NCBI RefSeq assembly: GCF_900103445.1
Contig: NZ_FNHS01000018.1
Span: forward strand, 1 to 64,000
Direction: 5' to 3'
DNA: 64,000 bases
From: Methylobacterium phyllostachyos
Lineage (GTDB): Bacteria; Pseudomonadota; Alphaproteobacteria; Rhizobiales; Beijerinckiaceae
In this document: in pieces, positions 63,085 through 64,000 of the stretch
How the letters are laid out: every line of letters starts with the position of its first letter
Position numbering within the stretch: position 1 is the first letter of the stretch
The notes under the pieces: model-generated
Told to the model about the DNA's origin: nothing
The model's database searches: none
What the model saw: only the letters and a program-made list of their open reading frames with translations
Program-made: the position numbers and the translations under genes

Positions 63085-63893
63085 GGAGCCGCCCTGCAGG
63101 GGAGACGAAGATCGAAGGCCGGCAGCGTCAGCGTGGCCTTGTCCGGCCCGTGCCGGACCCAGGCCGCCTCCGGGAGGGCGGACGCGCGGGCTTCAAGGGC
63201 GTCGAGGCGTTGGAAGCGCAGGGCCAGGGCGGCGAAGCGGGCGTCCGGCCCCGGCACGAGCGCGATCCGCGTGTCCCCCAGCTGGATGGTCCAGCCCGTG
63301 TCCGCGCCCTCGGCCGACGCGCCGCAGGCGGCCGCGTAGAGGGCGGCGTCGGCCTCCGGTGTCGGGCTCTCGATCGTCAGCGCGTCGATCCCCGAAAAGC
63401 CGTTCGGATGATCGAGCCATTCGGGCCGCCAGACGAGATCCGGGGTCAGGTGCTCGCAATGGTAGAGGCGCCCCGCCGGAAACAGGTGGGCCGGCACCCG
63501 CACCGTCCGGAACCGGGCCTCGTCCTCCCGGCCGTCGACCGTCACCGGGCGCGAAAAGGCGACGGGCGGTCCGGCCGCCAGGCCCGCCGCAGCGAGGCGG
63601 CCCTGGGTCGCGTCGGCGTCCCGGCTCGCCACCACGAGCCCGTTCAGCCCGAACGGGCTGTCCAGAACGTCCTGCCGCTGCGGACCGGTCTCGGGCACAC
63701 CGACGAGTTCCAGGTAGGGGCCCGCCGTCATCATCAGGTGGTTGATGGAGCCGAGCGAGTGGTGGCCACGGGGCGTCAGCTGGAAGCCGAGGGCGGCGAA
63801 CAGATCCGCCGCTTCGTCCATCCGGCGGAGCACGTTGACCACCACGTGGTCGAGGGTCCCGTCCGCCGGGGCGGCGGGATGCGGCCCGGTCAT
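63081..63893 (-). CDS. VOC-superfamily protein (Glyoxalase_3-like)
   Basis: This 270-residue protein has two related halves of the vicinal-oxygen-chelate fold. The first begins LDHVVVNVLRRMDEAADLFAALGF, with HHSLGSINHLMMTAGPYLELVGV, and the second has FSGIDALTIESPTPEADAALYAAACG. This is the Glyoxalase_3-like family whose members include isomerases, lyases and proteins of unknown function. It overlaps both neighbours by 4 bases and shares their operon. The metal ligands probably include His15 (LDH), His in INHL and a Glu, but the activity is not assignable. Confidence 0.85.
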   Translation of the reverse strand: MTGPHPAAPADGTLDHVVVNVLRRMDEAADLFAALGFQLTPRGHHSLGSINHLMMTAGPYLELVGVPETGPQRQDVLDSPFGLNGLVVASRDADATQGRLAAAGLAAGPPVAFSRPVTVDGREDEARFRTVRVPAHLFPAGRLYHCEHLTPDLVWRPEWLDHPNGFSGIDALTIESPTPEADAALYAAACGASAEGADTGWTIQLGDTRIALVPGPDARFAALALRFQRLDALEARASALPEAAWVRHGPDKATLTLPAFDLRLPCRAAP

Positions 63894-64000
63894 TTCGCCG
63901 GCGCGGTCATGTAGACGCCGCGGCCGCTCGCGAGCAGGCGCCCGGCGTCGTCGAGGATCTGCGCCTCGGCCACCGAGAGCTGGTTGCCGAACTTCACCAC
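63890..64000 (-). CDS. Thioesterase-like protein (PaaI/hotdog), C-terminal fragment
   Basis: The last 36 residues of a protein that begins outside the window, ending in FGNQLSVAEAQILDDAGRLLASGRGVYM. The pattern (VAEAQILDDAGRLLASGRGVY) matches the final strands of hotdog-fold acyl-CoA thioesterases of the PaaI type. It overlaps the VOC gene by 4 bases (ATGA). It is the most upstream visible gene of the operon. Confidence 0.75.
   Translation of the reverse strand: MVKFGNQLSVAEAQILDDAGRLLASGRGVYMTAPAK

Overview
The window is high-GC DNA, probably from a Methylobacterium-like alphaproteobacterium of the Hyphomicrobiales. I base this on base composition, on the kinds of genes present (a urt-type ABC transporter next to a formamidase, an OpgC-type acyltransferase, an XdhC/MocA operon, an IS427-type element) and on a CTCATCCTGAGG-type palindromic repeat of a sort common in this order. 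The genus is an inference, because no rRNA gene is present.

Layout. (1) 1-6.5 kb is housekeeping: a partial dxs, a secreted DRGH nuclease preceded by an overlapping small exported ORF, the ABC-F translation factor EttA, and one exported protein of unknown function. (2) 7.5-34 kb is a cell-surface polysaccharide region. It holds an export porin-type protein, a chain-length protein whose kinase domain is degenerate, heptose nucleotide genes (gmhB, hldE, hldD) with an AGE-family sugar isomerase, GDP-mannose dehydratase, three GT4 glycosyltransferases, a Wzy/ligase-like polymerase, a secreted glycoside-hydrolase-like protein, a GMC-SDR fusion protein, a second SDR and an OpgC acyltransferase. It is interrupted by tRNA-Val (flanked by two related 71-residue single-span membrane proteins) and by an intact IS5/IS427-type element. 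No flippase and no initiating glycosyltransferase are visible, so the pathway must continue elsewhere. (3) 33.8-40.3 kb is a DUF2256 protein, a four-gene operon for molybdenum cofactor maturation (XdhC in two parts, a molybdopterin-binding protein, MocA), a sensor kinase with no adjacent regulator, and an aminotransferase. (4) 40.4-59.3 kb is largely nitrogen scavenging: an XRE-cupin regulator divergent from an MHS transporter / RidA / MOSC / ferredoxin-reductase operon; urtABCDE with fmdA; a NitT/TauT-type ABC transporter with an amidohydrolase and a hydantoin-racemase-like enzyme; a maleate-isomerase-like enzyme; and an allantoate/N-carbamoyl amino acid hydrolase. (5) 59.8-64 kb is the end of a minus-strand operon: a thioesterase fragment, a VOC protein, an acyl-CoA synthetase and a peptide/solute-binding protein.

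How the genes work together. The nitrogen region carries three near-consensus sigma-54 (-24/-12) promoters (41172, 51859, 57995), each pointing into a scavenging gene or operon, so a shared RpoN/NtrC-type control is likely. The polysaccharide region looks like a Wzy-type pathway using GDP-mannose-derived and possibly heptose sugars. The strongest leads for new biology are the paired WYD-GLP mini membrane proteins, the GMC-SDR fusion, the kinase-dead chain-length protein, the AGE isomerase beside gmhB, and the split MOSC/reductase module.
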